Positions 33,155 through 41,616 of a stretch of DNA of 64,000 nt are shown here, piece after piece. How positions within the stretch are numbered: position 1 is the first letter of the stretch; every line of letters begins with the position of its first letter. The stretch is taken from positions 62,001 through 126,000 of the forward strand of contig NZ_NPKJ01000068.1 in the NCBI RefSeq assembly GCF_002284575.1. Reading direction: 5' to 3'. The translations under genes and the position numbers were made by a program. Below the pieces are notes generated by a model that made no database searches, was not told the DNA's origin, and saw only the letters and a list, made by a program, of their open reading frames with translations. This DNA is from Mesorhizobium temperatum (GTDB lineage Bacteria > Pseudomonadota > Alphaproteobacteria > Rhizobiales > Rhizobiaceae).

Positions 33155-34810
33155 TCAGCCCGCCGTCTTTGTTTGCCAGGCCTTCAGCGCCTCGTCGAAC
33201 ACCTTCTCGCCGGGAATGCCCTTTTCCATGGTGAGCAGCGCCCGCCGTCCGGTCTTGTAAACCACCGGCACGTCGATCCAGTTCTGGCCCCGGAGCAGGG
33301 TCAGATTGGCGTCTTCGTCCGCCTTGGTGTCGTTGAGAGCGACCAGGAAGAAGCCGTCGGCGATTTTGGCCGGGATGCCGATCAGCGGGCTGCCGGCATC
33401 CTGTTCAGAGCCCTTCATGGCGACCCGCAGGATATTGTCGACGCCGCCACCGTCGAAACCATCGGGCGTCAGGAAAATCATCTCGATGATGTGGCTGGCC
33501 GGCAGCGTTTGGTCGGTGTTGCGGCGGATGGTCATGCGCAACTGCACGTCCTTACCCGGAATGCTCGCCTCGGCGCGGATTGCCGGCTCGGGTGGCAGAT
33601 TGCCGCCGGGCGATTCCTGCACCAGCGACCAGACGATGCTGCCGGGCTCGGCCGAGCCTTGGGCGGTGCTGGTGCGCTCCTCGTAGAAGATCGCCTTCTG
33701 GCCGACCGCCAGCGCGGTTTCCGCAGGCGCGGCTGTCGGCGCGGCCGGCGCAGCACCGGGGGCCGGCGCTGCCGGGGCGGCTGCGCTATCGGTCGGCGCC
33801 GCCGGCGCCGGCGTTGCGCCATCGGCAGGCGGCGTTGTGGGGGCAGCACCCGGCGTGGCGGGCACAGTCGTGGCTGGCTTATCGCCGGCCGGCGCGGCAG
33901 GCGCAGGTGCGGCCGGCGGCGGCGTGGTCAGTGCTGCGACGGATTCGCCCTCTCCGATACCGCTTTGTCCTGAAGCGGGGCCGGGATCGACCTCACCGCC
34001 CTCGGGCGTCAGCCGCTGGGTGAACTTTGTGCCCTCGGCATCCGTTGGAGCCGCAGCTGCCGGAGGCCTTGCCGAGCCGTCGGTAGCCGGCTCGGCCGGG
34101 GTCGGCTTCACCAGCGGCTCTATGGTTGCGACCGTCGTGCTGTTGAGACCTAGCAGATTGCTGAACGCGTCCTTGTTCAGCCAGATGCCATAGCCGCCGC
34201 CGGCGACGACGAGCAAAGCGACGACAGCGGCGATCAGCCCGCCATAGCTGCGCCTGCGCTCGGCAGGACGCAGACGCTGAAAGGTGTCCGGCGCCGGCTC
34301 CTCGTCGTTGGGAAAGACATCGTCTCTAAAGATTTCGCTCTTCTCGTCCTCCGCTGGAAGATCCGCGTCCGAAGGCACCGCATCGGTGCGCTCTGGAGGA
34401 GAAGCAACGGATGGCGGGTTTTGCCAATTCGGCGCGGCTTCGGCGGCAGGCGCCGGCTGCCATGCCGGCTCAGTCTTTGCCGGCTGCCATGCCGGCTCGG
34501 TCTTTGCCGGCTGCCGAACATGGCTGGGTTGGTTCTTGTTGCGGTCGATGGAGGAGAAGATGTCTTCCAGCTCCGACAGCGGATCGGATGCCGGCACACT
34601 CCTGGTATAATCCCGCTCGACGCTGGCGATGGCCTCTTCCAGGGTGCGCTTATGCTGGGCAACGACCGAAGGCGCCAGCGGCGGTGTGATCTTGGCCAGC
34701 TTGTCCGCGATCGTCGAACGGGCCTTGTCATAGACCCTCGCGCGTACCTCCGGCGACGGCTCGCCGAGACCATTGAGCGTCTTTTTCAGAGCACCAACAA
34801 AATCTGCCAT
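33155..34810 (-). CDS. Single-pass membrane protein with long Pro/Ala-rich region, unknown function
   Basis: I do not recognise the function. The 551-residue protein has an N-terminal cytoplasmic region (about 1-190) with a charged helical part and the repeat PAKTEPAWQ. One membrane segment follows at about 195-215 (LIAAVVALLVVAGGGYGIWL), then a Pro/Ala/Thr-rich disordered stretch (about 230-385), and a folded C-terminal domain of about 165 residues (IFYEERTSTAQGSAEPGSIV onward). The C-terminal domain would be periplasmic. It lies alone between ccdB (convergent) and purA (same strand, 74 bp away). Homologues are common in Rhizobiales, as I recall, without a known role. Confidence 0.75.
   Translation of the reverse strand: MADFVGALKKTLNGLGEPSPEVRARVYDKARSTIADKLAKITPPLAPSVVAQHKRTLEEAIASVERDYTRSVPASDPLSELEDIFSSIDRNKNQPSHVRQPAKTEPAWQPAKTEPAWQPAPAAEAAPNWQNPPSVASPPERTDAVPSDADLPAEDEKSEIFRDDVFPNDEEPAPDTFQRLRPAERRRSYGGLIAAVVALLVVAGGGYGIWLNKDAFSNLLGLNSTTVATIEPLVKPTPAEPATDGSARPPAAAAPTDAEGTKFTQRLTPEGGEVDPGPASGQSGIGEGESVAALTTPPPAAPAPAAPAGDKPATTVPATPGAAPTTPPADGATPAPAAPTDSAAAPAAPAPGAAPAAPTAAPAETALAVGQKAIFYEERTSTAQGSAEPGSIVWSLVQESPGGNLPPEPAIRAEASIPGKDVQLRMTIRRNTDQTLPASHIIEMIFLTPDGFDGGGVDNILRVAMKGSEQDAGSPLIGIPAKIADGFFLVALNDTKADEDANLTLLRGQNWIDVPVVYKTGRRALLTMEKGIPGEKVFDEALKAWQTKTAG
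34452..34515. repeat. 27-bp tandem repeat inside the coding region
   Basis: Unit 1 (34452-34478) and unit 2 (34479-34505) differ at one base, and a partial third unit follows. It encodes two copies of PAKTEPAWQ, so it keeps the reading frame and may vary in copy number. Confidence 0.85.
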
Positions 34811-34884
34811 GCTTCAGTCGACCTGCATTTCGTTTCTGGGCCGGCCCCCGCAAATCGGCCGCGATGCCCGGAACGGCTGAGAAT

Positions 34885-36183
34885 CTAGTCTTGAAACGGA
34901 TCGGTCACAAGTATTGTGTCGTCCCGTTCAGGGCTGGTGGAAAGGAGTGCGACCGGCGCGCCGATCAACTCCTCGATGTGACGGACATATTTGACTGCCT
35001 GGGCCGGCAGATCGTTCCAGCTTCTGGCGCCGGCGGTGGTGCCTTTCCAGCCCTCCAGCGTCTCGTAGACCGGTTCGACGCGCGCCTGCGCACCTTGGCT
35101 GGCCGGCAGATAATCGATCGCCTCGCCATCGAGGCGGTAGCCGGTGCAGACCTTGATCTCGTCCAGCCCGTCGAGCACGTCGAGCTTGGTCAGGGCGATG
35201 CCCTTGATGCCGTTGACGGCGACGGCCTGGCGAACCAGCACGGCATCGAACCAGCCGCAGCGGCGCTTGCGGCCGGTGACGACGCCGAACTCGTGGCCGC
35301 GCGTGCCCAGGAACTCGCCGATCTCGTTCTTCTGTTCGGTCGGGAACGGACCTTCGCCGACACGCGTCGTATAGGCCTTGGTGATGCCGAGCACATAACC
35401 GATGGCACCCGGGCCGACACCGGATCCGGCGGCCGCTTGACCGGCGACCGTGTTCGACGAGGTGACGAACGGATAAGTGCCGTGGTCGATGTCGAGCAGC
35501 GTGCCTTGTGCGCCCTCGAACAGGATGCGTTCGCCGGCGCGGCGCTTGTCGTCGAGGATCTTCCAGACACGGTCCATATAGGGCAGGATCTCGTGGGCAA
35601 CCGAAATCAGCTCACTCATAATGGCGTCGTGCGTGACCTCGGCATGGCCGAGCCCACGGCGCAGCGCATTGTGATGCGTCAGCAGCCTGTCGACTTTCAA
35701 GGGCAGCGTTTCCAAATCCGCCAAGTCCATCACCCTCACCGCGCGCCGGCCCACCTTATCCTCATAGGCGGGGCCGATGCCGCGACGGGTCGTGCCGATC
35801 TTCGTTCCGGAATTGGAGGCGGCGTCTTCGCGGAAGCCGTCCAGTTCCCGGTGCAAGGACAGGATAAGCGCGGTGTTTTCGGCTATTTTCAGGCGCTCGG
35901 GCGTCACCTCGACGCCTTGCGCTTTCAATTTCGCCACTTCCGCGACGAAGGCGTGCGGGTCGAAGACGACGCCATTGCCGATGATGGACAGCTTGCCTTG
36001 TCGCACCACGCCGGACGGCAGCAGCGACAGCTTGTAGACCTTGCCGTCGACGACCAGCGTATGGCCGGCATTGTGGCCGCCCTGGAAGCGCACGACGACG
36101 TCAGCGCGTTCCGACAGCCAGTCAACGATCTTGCCTTTGCCCTCGTCGCCCCATTGCGAGCCGACGACCACCACGTTGGCCAT
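34885..36183 (-). CDS. purA: Adenylosuccinate synthetase
   Basis: PurA joins IMP and aspartate using GTP, the first committed step to AMP. The 432-residue protein has the P-loop GSQWGDEGKGK at residues 8-18, GGHNAGHT, and the C-terminal GTP/IMP-binding elements. AAGGGAAAAGAAAC precedes the start. The length is normal for the family. Confidence 0.97.
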   Translation of the reverse strand: MANVVVVGSQWGDEGKGKIVDWLSERADVVVRFQGGHNAGHTLVVDGKVYKLSLLPSGVVRQGKLSIIGNGVVFDPHAFVAEVAKLKAQGVEVTPERLKIAENTALILSLHRELDGFREDAASNSGTKIGTTRRGIGPAYEDKVGRRAVRVMDLADLETLPLKVDRLLTHHNALRRGLGHAEVTHDAIMSELISVAHEILPYMDRVWKILDDKRRAGERILFEGAQGTLLDIDHGTYPFVTSSNTVAGQAAAGSGVGPGAIGYVLGITKAYTTRVGEGPFPTEQKNEIGEFLGTRGHEFGVVTGRKRRCGWFDAVLVRQAVAVNGIKGIALTKLDVLDGLDEIKVCTGYRLDGEAIDYLPASQGAQARVEPVYETLEGWKGTTAGARSWNDLPAQAVKYVRHIEELIGAPVALLSTSPERDDTILVTDPFQD

Positions 36184-36505
36184 GTTTCTTTTCCCTTGAG
36201 GCGCCGCTCGGAGCGGCTTGAAATGGTTCGAAACGACAGGCTTCTATCGCATAGTCCTGAAAATCGGAATCGATTTTCGGAAAGCACGATGCGGACATTC
36301 AAGCCTTGAGACGCGTACTTTGTCCGTCCAAGTTGGACGCACGTCGCTCTATAACGTCAAGACCCGGCGAGCGCGACCATTCTTTACCGCCGAAAGCGCC
36401 CTCAGGCATAACAATTTTCGCCTTTGACATCATTTACTTGGGCGAACCACCACAATAGGTCGGCAAAGACCCTTCGCCTGCCCCTCCCCCGGCTGGAATT
36501 TCGAG
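36184..36505. other. 322-bp divergent intergenic region (purA / EamA transporter)
   Basis: It contains a family A repeat (36248-36353) and otherwise no recognised gene. The repeat lies upstream of both genes, so promoter elements must lie outside or inside it. I see no clear promoter. Confidence 0.5.
36248..36353. repeat. Palindromic intergenic repeat, family A, copy 3
   Basis: The core CTGAAAATCGGAATCGATTTTCGG starts at 36257 (CTGAAAATCG paired with CGATTTTCGG). A GATGCGGACATTCAAG... tail follows, with a CGTCC-aagtt-GGACG hairpin. Same orientation as copy 2. Confidence 0.65.
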
Positions 36506-37396
36506 ATGCATCGAACCGCCTATCTGTTCTTGCTGTTCACCACCTTGCTGTGGGGCGGCAACTCCGTGGCCGGCAAGCTGGCGGTCGACCACATTTCGCC
36601 GATGACGCTGGTCTTCCTGCGCTGGGTTCTGGCCGTTCTGATCATGCTGCCGATCGGCTGGCAAACGCTGCGCGAGGATTGGCCGGTGGTGCGCAGGCAT
36701 TGGTTGCTGCTTGGCGGGCTCGGCGCTTGCGGCTTCACCTTCTTCAACGCGATCTTCTACACGGCGCTCAACTACACGACGGCGATCAACGTCTCGATCG
36801 AGCAGGCGGCGATGCCGATCGTGATCATCCTCGCCAATTTCGTGCTGTTTCGCCTGCGTGTGAACCGGGTGCAGATCGCCGGCGTCATGCTGACGATCAT
36901 CGGTGTCGCCCTGACCGCCAGCCATGGCGATCTGCGCCAGCTTCTCAAGCTGGATCTCAACTTCGGCGACGCCATTATGCTGATCGCGGTGCTTTGTTAC
37001 AGTTTCTACTCGGTCGGGCTGCGGCTGAAGCCGGCCATACGCTGGCAAAGCCTGATGCTGGCGCTGTCGATTGCCGCACTTGTCACCTCGCTGCCTTTCT
37101 TCCTGTGGGAAGCGGCCGCCGGCAAGGTCATTGTCCCGGATGCGCGCGGCTGGGCGATAGCGTTCTACACCGCGATCGGCGCCTCAGTCGTCTCGCAGAT
37201 CTTCTATATCAGGGGCAACGAACTGATCGGCGCAAACCGGGCCGGCCTGTTCATCAACCTGGTGCCGATCTTCGGTACGCTGCTGTCGGTGCTGATCGTT
37301 GGTGAGACATTCCAGCCCTATCAGGGTCTGGCCCTCGTGCTGGTGCTCGGCGGCATCAGCCTCGCCGAATACAGCGGAAGGAAAATGGCGATTTAG
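36506..37396 (+). CDS. EamA/DMT family transporter
   Basis: This 296-residue inner-membrane protein has ten predicted helices in two EamA repeats, starting with TTLLWGGNSVAGKLAVDHIS. These proteins export metabolites or amino acids, or take up small organics. No neighbour gives a hint of the substrate. It stands alone, divergent from purA and convergent with serA. Confidence 0.88.
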   Translation: MHRTAYLFLLFTTLLWGGNSVAGKLAVDHISPMTLVFLRWVLAVLIMLPIGWQTLREDWPVVRRHWLLLGGLGACGFTFFNAIFYTALNYTTAINVSIEQAAMPIVIILANFVLFRLRVNRVQIAGVMLTIIGVALTASHGDLRQLLKLDLNFGDAIMLIAVLCYSFYSVGLRLKPAIRWQSLMLALSIAALVTSLPFFLWEAAAGKVIVPDARGWAIAFYTAIGASVVSQIFYIRGNELIGANRAGLFINLVPIFGTLLSVLIVGETFQPYQGLALVLVLGGISLAEYSGRKMAI

Positions 37397-37506
37397 CCGG
37401 CAAATGTTCGGATCGGATCAGAATGGTGCAATCCAGAGCCCGTCGCAGCCATTATGGTCGAAACGCCCCGTGCGCTTGTAGAGCACGCGGGGCGCGCGGG
37501 CATGAT

Positions 37507-39105
37507 TCAGGCGCCGCCCACATCGAAATGCAGCCGCTTGGCGGAGTCGATCGACTTGTGCGCCCGCACCTGTTCCAGCACGTTTTCCGGAAACGGCGCA
37601 TCGAGATAGAGCAGCGCGATGGCATCGCCGCCAGGCCGGTTGCGGCCGAGCTGGAAGTTGGCGATGTTGACGCCGTTCTCGCCGCAGACCGTACCGAGCA
37701 GACCGATGATGCCGGGCGCATCGGCATTCGTCGTGTACAGCATGTGCTGACCGACCTCGGCGTCTAGGTTGATGCCTTTGATTTGAATGAAGCGCGGCTT
37801 GCCATCCGAAAAGCAGGTGCCGGCGATCGAACGCGTCCTATGCTCGGTCTTGACCGTCAGCTTGATATAGCCGTCGAACACGCCGGATTTGTCGCGCTTG
37901 ACCTCGGCGACGATGATGCCGCGCTCCTTCACCATGATCGGCGCCGACACCATGTTGACGTCTGAGACCTGCGGCCGGATCAGCCCGGCAAGAGTGGCGC
38001 TGATCAGCGCGCGCGTGTTCATCGTCGCGGTCGAGCCGTCGAACAGGATCTCGACCTCTTTGATCGGGTCCTCGGTGACCTGGCCGACAAAGGCGCCGAG
38101 CACTTCGGCCAGCTTGACGAAAGGTTTTAGGCGCGGCGCCTCCTCGGCGGTGATCGACGGCATGTTGATGGCGTTGGAAACGGCGCCCTTGATCAGATAG
38201 TCGGCCATCTGCTCGGCGACCTGCAGGGCGACATTCTCCTGCGCCTCGGCGGTCGAGGCGCCAAGATGCGGCGTCACCACAACATTCTCCATGCCGAACA
38301 GTTCGTTCTGCTCGGCCGGTTCAACCTCGAACACATCAATGCCGACGCCTGCCACCTTGCCGCTTTTCAGCGCCGCGATCAGGTCGGCCTCGACGATCAG
38401 CCCGCCACGCGCGCAGTTGATGATACGCACGCCGGTCTTCATTTTGGCGATCGCCGCAGCGTCGATGATGTTGCGCGTCTTGTCGGTCAGTGGCGTATGC
38501 AGGGTGATGAAATCGGCACGGGCGAACAGCTCGTCCAGTTCGACTTTCTCGACGCCGAGTTCCTCGGCGCGGCTGTCCGACAGGAACGGGTCGAAGGCGA
38601 TGACGTGCATCTTCAGGCCGACGCCGCGCGTGGCGACGATCGAGCCAATGTTGCCGCAGCCGATGATGCCCAGCGTCTTGCCGGTGATCTCGATGCCCAT
38701 GAAGCGGTTCTTTTCCCATTTGCCGGCATGGGTCGAGGCATTGGCTTCCGGTATTTGGCGGGCCAGTGCGAAGATCATGGCGACGGCATGCTCGGCGGTG
38801 GTGATCGAATTGCCGAACGGCGTGTTCATCACGATGATGCCCTTGCGGCTCGCCGCCGGGATGTCGACATTGTCGACGCCGATGCCGGCGCGGCCGACGA
38901 CCTTCAATTTGGTGGCAGCGTTGATCAGCTTCTCGGTGACTTTGGTCGCCGAACGGATGGCGAGGCCGTCATACTGGCCGATCACTTCAAGCAGCTTTTC
39001 CTTGTCCTTGCCGAGATCGGGCAGGTAGTCGACGTCGACGCCGCGATCCCTAAAGATCTGTACGGCGGTAGGAGAGAGTTTGTCCGAGACGAGAACGCGG
39101 GGCAT
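37507..39105 (-). CDS. serA: D-3-phosphoglycerate dehydrogenase
   Basis: SerA oxidises 3-phosphoglycerate with NAD+, the first step of serine synthesis. The 532-residue form has the catalytic domain, the NAD motif GIIGCGNIGSIVATRG, the Arg/Glu/His catalytic set (INCARGG, and TPHLGAST with the His), an intervening domain and a C-terminal ACT domain for feedback control. This long form is normal for alphaproteobacteria. The ATG at 39105 follows AAAGGATC; the longer frame upstream is a repeat region. Confidence 0.95.
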   Translation of the reverse strand: MPRVLVSDKLSPTAVQIFRDRGVDVDYLPDLGKDKEKLLEVIGQYDGLAIRSATKVTEKLINAATKLKVVGRAGIGVDNVDIPAASRKGIIVMNTPFGNSITTAEHAVAMIFALARQIPEANASTHAGKWEKNRFMGIEITGKTLGIIGCGNIGSIVATRGVGLKMHVIAFDPFLSDSRAEELGVEKVELDELFARADFITLHTPLTDKTRNIIDAAAIAKMKTGVRIINCARGGLIVEADLIAALKSGKVAGVGIDVFEVEPAEQNELFGMENVVVTPHLGASTAEAQENVALQVAEQMADYLIKGAVSNAINMPSITAEEAPRLKPFVKLAEVLGAFVGQVTEDPIKEVEILFDGSTATMNTRALISATLAGLIRPQVSDVNMVSAPIMVKERGIIVAEVKRDKSGVFDGYIKLTVKTEHRTRSIAGTCFSDGKPRFIQIKGINLDAEVGQHMLYTTNADAPGIIGLLGTVCGENGVNIANFQLGRNRPGGDAIALLYLDAPFPENVLEQVRAHKSIDSAKRLHFDVGGA

Positions 39106-39130
39106 GGGCTTGATCCTTTGCGGTTGGCGC

Positions 39131-39284
39131 CCCTCCCCCTTGAGGGGAGGGTCGGTGCGAAGCGCCGGGGTGGGGTCGGTGCGGCCGGACGCGGCCGAAA
39201 TCTTTTCTTTCTGGAAGGCGGACCGTTGAGTTGGTGGAGGCGACCCCACCCGGCCCTCCGGCCACCCTCCCCTCGAGGGGAGGG
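39131..39284. repeat. Nested inverted repeat between serC and serA
   Basis: Two self-complementary hairpins, CCCTCCCCCTTGAGGGGAGG (39131-39150) and the perfect palindrome CCCTCCCCTCGAGGGGAGGG (39265-39284), sit in outer arms that also pair: GGTGGGGTCG at about 39169-39178 pairs with CGACCCCACC at 39241-39250. The element fills most of the 181-bp gap and ends 2 nt before the serC stop codon. Confidence 0.75.
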
Positions 39285-39286
39285 AG

Positions 39287-40462
39287 TCAGGCGGCCGCCC
39301 TGAGCGACGCCTTTTGTGCGGCGAAGGCCCAGTCGAGCCACGGCAGCAGCGCTTCGAGGTCGGAGGTCTCGACCGTCGCGCCGCACCAGATGCGCAGGCC
39401 GGGCGGCGCGTCGCGATAGGCGCCGATGTCGTAGGCGACGCCTTCCTTGTCGAGCGCCGAGACAATTACCTTGGCGAAGGCCGCCTGTCCGTCGGCGTCG
39501 AGTGCCGCGATATCCGGGTCGGTGAAGGAAAGACAGACGGACGTGTTCGACCGCGTCGCCGGGTCGGTGGCCAGATGGCCGAGCCATGCGGATTTATCGA
39601 CGAAACCGTCGAGAACGGCGGCATTGGCGTCGGCGCGGGCGATCAGCGCATCGAGCCCGCCGATCGACTTCGCCCAACGCAGCGCGTCGAGGTAGTCCTC
39701 GACGCACAGCATCGACGGCGTGTTGATGGTTTCGCCTTTGAAGATGCCTTCGATGAGCTTGCCGCCCGAGGTCAGGCGGAAGATTTTCGGCAGCGGCCAG
39801 GCCGGCTTGTAGCTTTCCAGCCGCTCGACGGCGCGCGGGCTGAGGATCAGCATGCCGTGTGCGCCTTCGCCGCCCAGCACCTTCTGCCAGGAAAAGGTGA
39901 CGACATCGAGCTTCTGGAAATCGAGCTTTTGCGCAAAGGCGGCCGAGGTCGCATCACAGATGGTCAGGCCCTTGCGGCTGGCCGGAATGAAATCACCGTT
40001 CGGCACACGCACGCCTGATGTCGTGCCGTTCCAGGTGAAGACCACATCGCGGTCGAAGTCGATTTTTGTCAGATCCGGCAGCGCGCCGTAACCGGCTTCG
40101 ATCCTGCGCACGTCGGCAAGCTTCAGCTGCTTGACCACGTCGGTGACCCAGCCGGAACCGAAACTCTCCCAGGCGACCATGTCGACGCCGCGTTCGCCAA
40201 GCAGCGACCACAGCGCCATCTCGACCGCGCCGGTGTCCGACGCCGGCACGATGCCTATGCGGTAATCTGCGGGAATCTGGAGGATCTCTCGCGTCAGCTC
40301 GATCGCCTGTTCGAGCTTGGTCTTGCCGATCTTGGCGCGGTGCGAGCGTCCGAGCGCGGCATTGGTCAGCGCCTCGACCGACCAGCCGGGACGTTTTGCA
40401 CAGGGACCTGAGGAAAAATTGGGATTTGCCGGACGGAGTCCCGGCTTCGTATGCGTCGTCAT
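39287..40462 (-). CDS. serC: Phosphoserine aminotransferase
   Basis: SerC converts 3-phosphohydroxypyruvate to phosphoserine with glutamate, the second step of serine synthesis, and needs PLP. The 391-residue protein starts NPNFSSGPCAKRPGW and has the PLP lysine in FSWQKVLGGEGAHG. It is upstream of serA in the same direction. The leader forms a compact three-way structure that may control translation. Confidence 0.95.
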   Translation of the reverse strand: MTTHTKPGLRPANPNFSSGPCAKRPGWSVEALTNAALGRSHRAKIGKTKLEQAIELTREILQIPADYRIGIVPASDTGAVEMALWSLLGERGVDMVAWESFGSGWVTDVVKQLKLADVRRIEAGYGALPDLTKIDFDRDVVFTWNGTTSGVRVPNGDFIPASRKGLTICDATSAAFAQKLDFQKLDVVTFSWQKVLGGEGAHGMLILSPRAVERLESYKPAWPLPKIFRLTSGGKLIEGIFKGETINTPSMLCVEDYLDALRWAKSIGGLDALIARADANAAVLDGFVDKSAWLGHLATDPATRSNTSVCLSFTDPDIAALDADGQAAFAKVIVSALDKEGVAYDIGAYRDAPPGLRIWCGATVETSDLEALLPWLDWAFAAQKASLRAAA

Positions 40463-40514
40463 CGTGGTCTATCCTTCCAGATAGTGGCCCCTCGTTGGGG
40501 AGGGGTGGCCCACG
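40463..40514 (-). ncRNA. Structured serC leader, candidate serC-motif RNA
   Basis: The RNA just before the serC ATG can form a three-way junction. P1 is CGTGG (40510-40514) with CCACG (40463-40467). P2 is CCCCT/AGGGG (40488-40492 with 40501-40505). P3 is CTATC/GATAG (40469-40473 with 40480-40484), with the Shine-Dalgarno GGAAGGA in and beside its loop. A conserved serC motif upstream of serC in alphaproteobacteria has been described; I match it by position and structure only. Confidence 0.55.
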
Positions 40515-40617
40515 GACGGCGATATGCGTTCAGGCTTCCGGCGTCAAGGGGAAAGTTTTTGTCGCTGTCGGGATACTGGTCGCCTGTGATGAGAATGTCG
40601 TGGCCTCGAAACACGAA

Positions 40618-40639
40618 CGGCGGACCCGATGATCCGCCG
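40618..40639 (-). terminator. Terminator downstream of the outer-membrane protein gene
   Basis: The stem CGGCGGA/TCCGCCG has an 8-nt loop and is followed on the minus strand by TTCGTGTTT. It lies 24 nt after the stop of the leftward gene ending at 40663. Confidence 0.7.
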
Positions 40640-40662
40640 TCTTGATTGCACGTGCGCAGCAC

Positions 40663-41427
40663 CTACCAGAGGTCGTAACGCAACCCGAGCTTGACTTGAT
40701 GATTGCTGATCCCTTTGTCGATCGGATAGGAAGTCAGGCTCTCGGCAGTCGCATATTCGGCGTCGGGCGCGGAAAAATACTGATAGCCCAGATCGACGGA
40801 AACATTCTTGGACACTTGATAGGCAAGGCCCGCATTCAGCGTATAGGCAAAGGAATACTGGGTCTTGTCGTCCTGCAGAACGAAATCGTCGGTAGGGTCA
40901 TTGTTGTCGGTGAAATGGCTCGCCGAAAGCTTGCGATTGCTCTGGACGATTCCGATACCCACGCCGAGATAGGGCGTGATCCCGACATAGGTGCCAAGAT
41001 CGACATAGCCATTGAGCATGCCCGAGAAGGCGTAGTTCTTCAGGGACGCTGATGCCACGGTCGCCTCTGCTGCAGTCGCTGAATCGTCATAGCCGACGCC
41101 GATCTTGTTGCCGGGCAGATAGCCGAGATTGAGATCGGCACGCAGATAATCGTTGAAATGGTAGCCGAAGCCGATGCTGGCAAAAATCGGATCTTCATTG
41201 TCGCTGAAGCTCGCCGGCGTGAAGGCGAAATCCTCATCTTCGAAGCTCTTTTCCGGCAAATAAGCGACATCGCCGCGCAGGTACCATCCCGAACCGACTT
41301 CGACCGGCACATAGTCCGGCGCCTGGTCGACATAGATCGGCGGATCGTAGTCGGCGCCAAGCGCTTGAGACAGCGGCATCAGGGCGATTGCTGCAAGCGC
41401 CAGCGCTATGCGCGATTTGACTGTCAT
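40663..41427 (-). CDS. Outer-membrane beta-barrel protein (Omp25/Omp31-like)
   Basis: This 254-residue protein has a signal peptide ending at LGA-DY (about residue 25). The rest shows alternating hydrophobic strands and a C-terminal aromatic ending (LGLRYDLW), typical of an eight-stranded outer-membrane barrel. The N-terminal WYLRGDVAYLPEK resembles the Omp25/Omp31 group. Such proteins are abundant structural or adhesion proteins in rhizobia and Brucella. A CtrA-type site lies 73 bp upstream. A paralogous gene follows upstream in the same direction with its own terminator. Confidence 0.88.
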   Translation of the reverse strand: MTVKSRIALALAAIALMPLSQALGADYDPPIYVDQAPDYVPVEVGSGWYLRGDVAYLPEKSFEDEDFAFTPASFSDNEDPIFASIGFGYHFNDYLRADLNLGYLPGNKIGVGYDDSATAAEATVASASLKNYAFSGMLNGYVDLGTYVGITPYLGVGIGIVQSNRKLSASHFTDNNDPTDDFVLQDDKTQYSFAYTLNAGLAYQVSKNVSVDLGYQYFSAPDAEYATAESLTSYPIDKGISNHQVKLGLRYDLW

Positions 41428-41486
41428 GATCCCTGGCTCCCGAAGGTGGCGCCATTCGCGATCGCGAGCGCCGTTTCAGAGCATTG

Positions 41487-41514
41487 TTAACCATAGTGGT
41501 TAAGTGGCGGTTAA
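41487..41514. promoter_or_regulatory. CtrA-type site upstream of the first outer-membrane protein gene
   Basis: Three TTAA half-sites occur at 41487-41490, 41500-41503 and 41511-41514, with spacers of 9 and 7 bp. TTAA-GTGGCGG-TTAA (41500-41514) is a perfect match to the CtrA consensus TTAA-N7-TTAA. It lies 73 bp before the start codon. Confidence 0.65.
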
Positions 41515-41569
41515 GGATAACAGGACGTTAGCGAATTGATCTTGATCGGCTTTCCCAGTCCAAACGAAA

Positions 41570-41593
41570 ACCGCCCGGCTTTTGCCGGGCGGT
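41570..41593 (-). terminator. Rho-independent terminator of the second outer-membrane protein gene
   Basis: The stem ACCGCCCGGC/GCCGGGCGGT has a TTTT loop and is followed on the minus strand by TTTCGTTT. Confidence 0.88.
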
Positions 41594-41616
41594 CCGCAAA
41601 CCTGCTCTCGAAGCGA

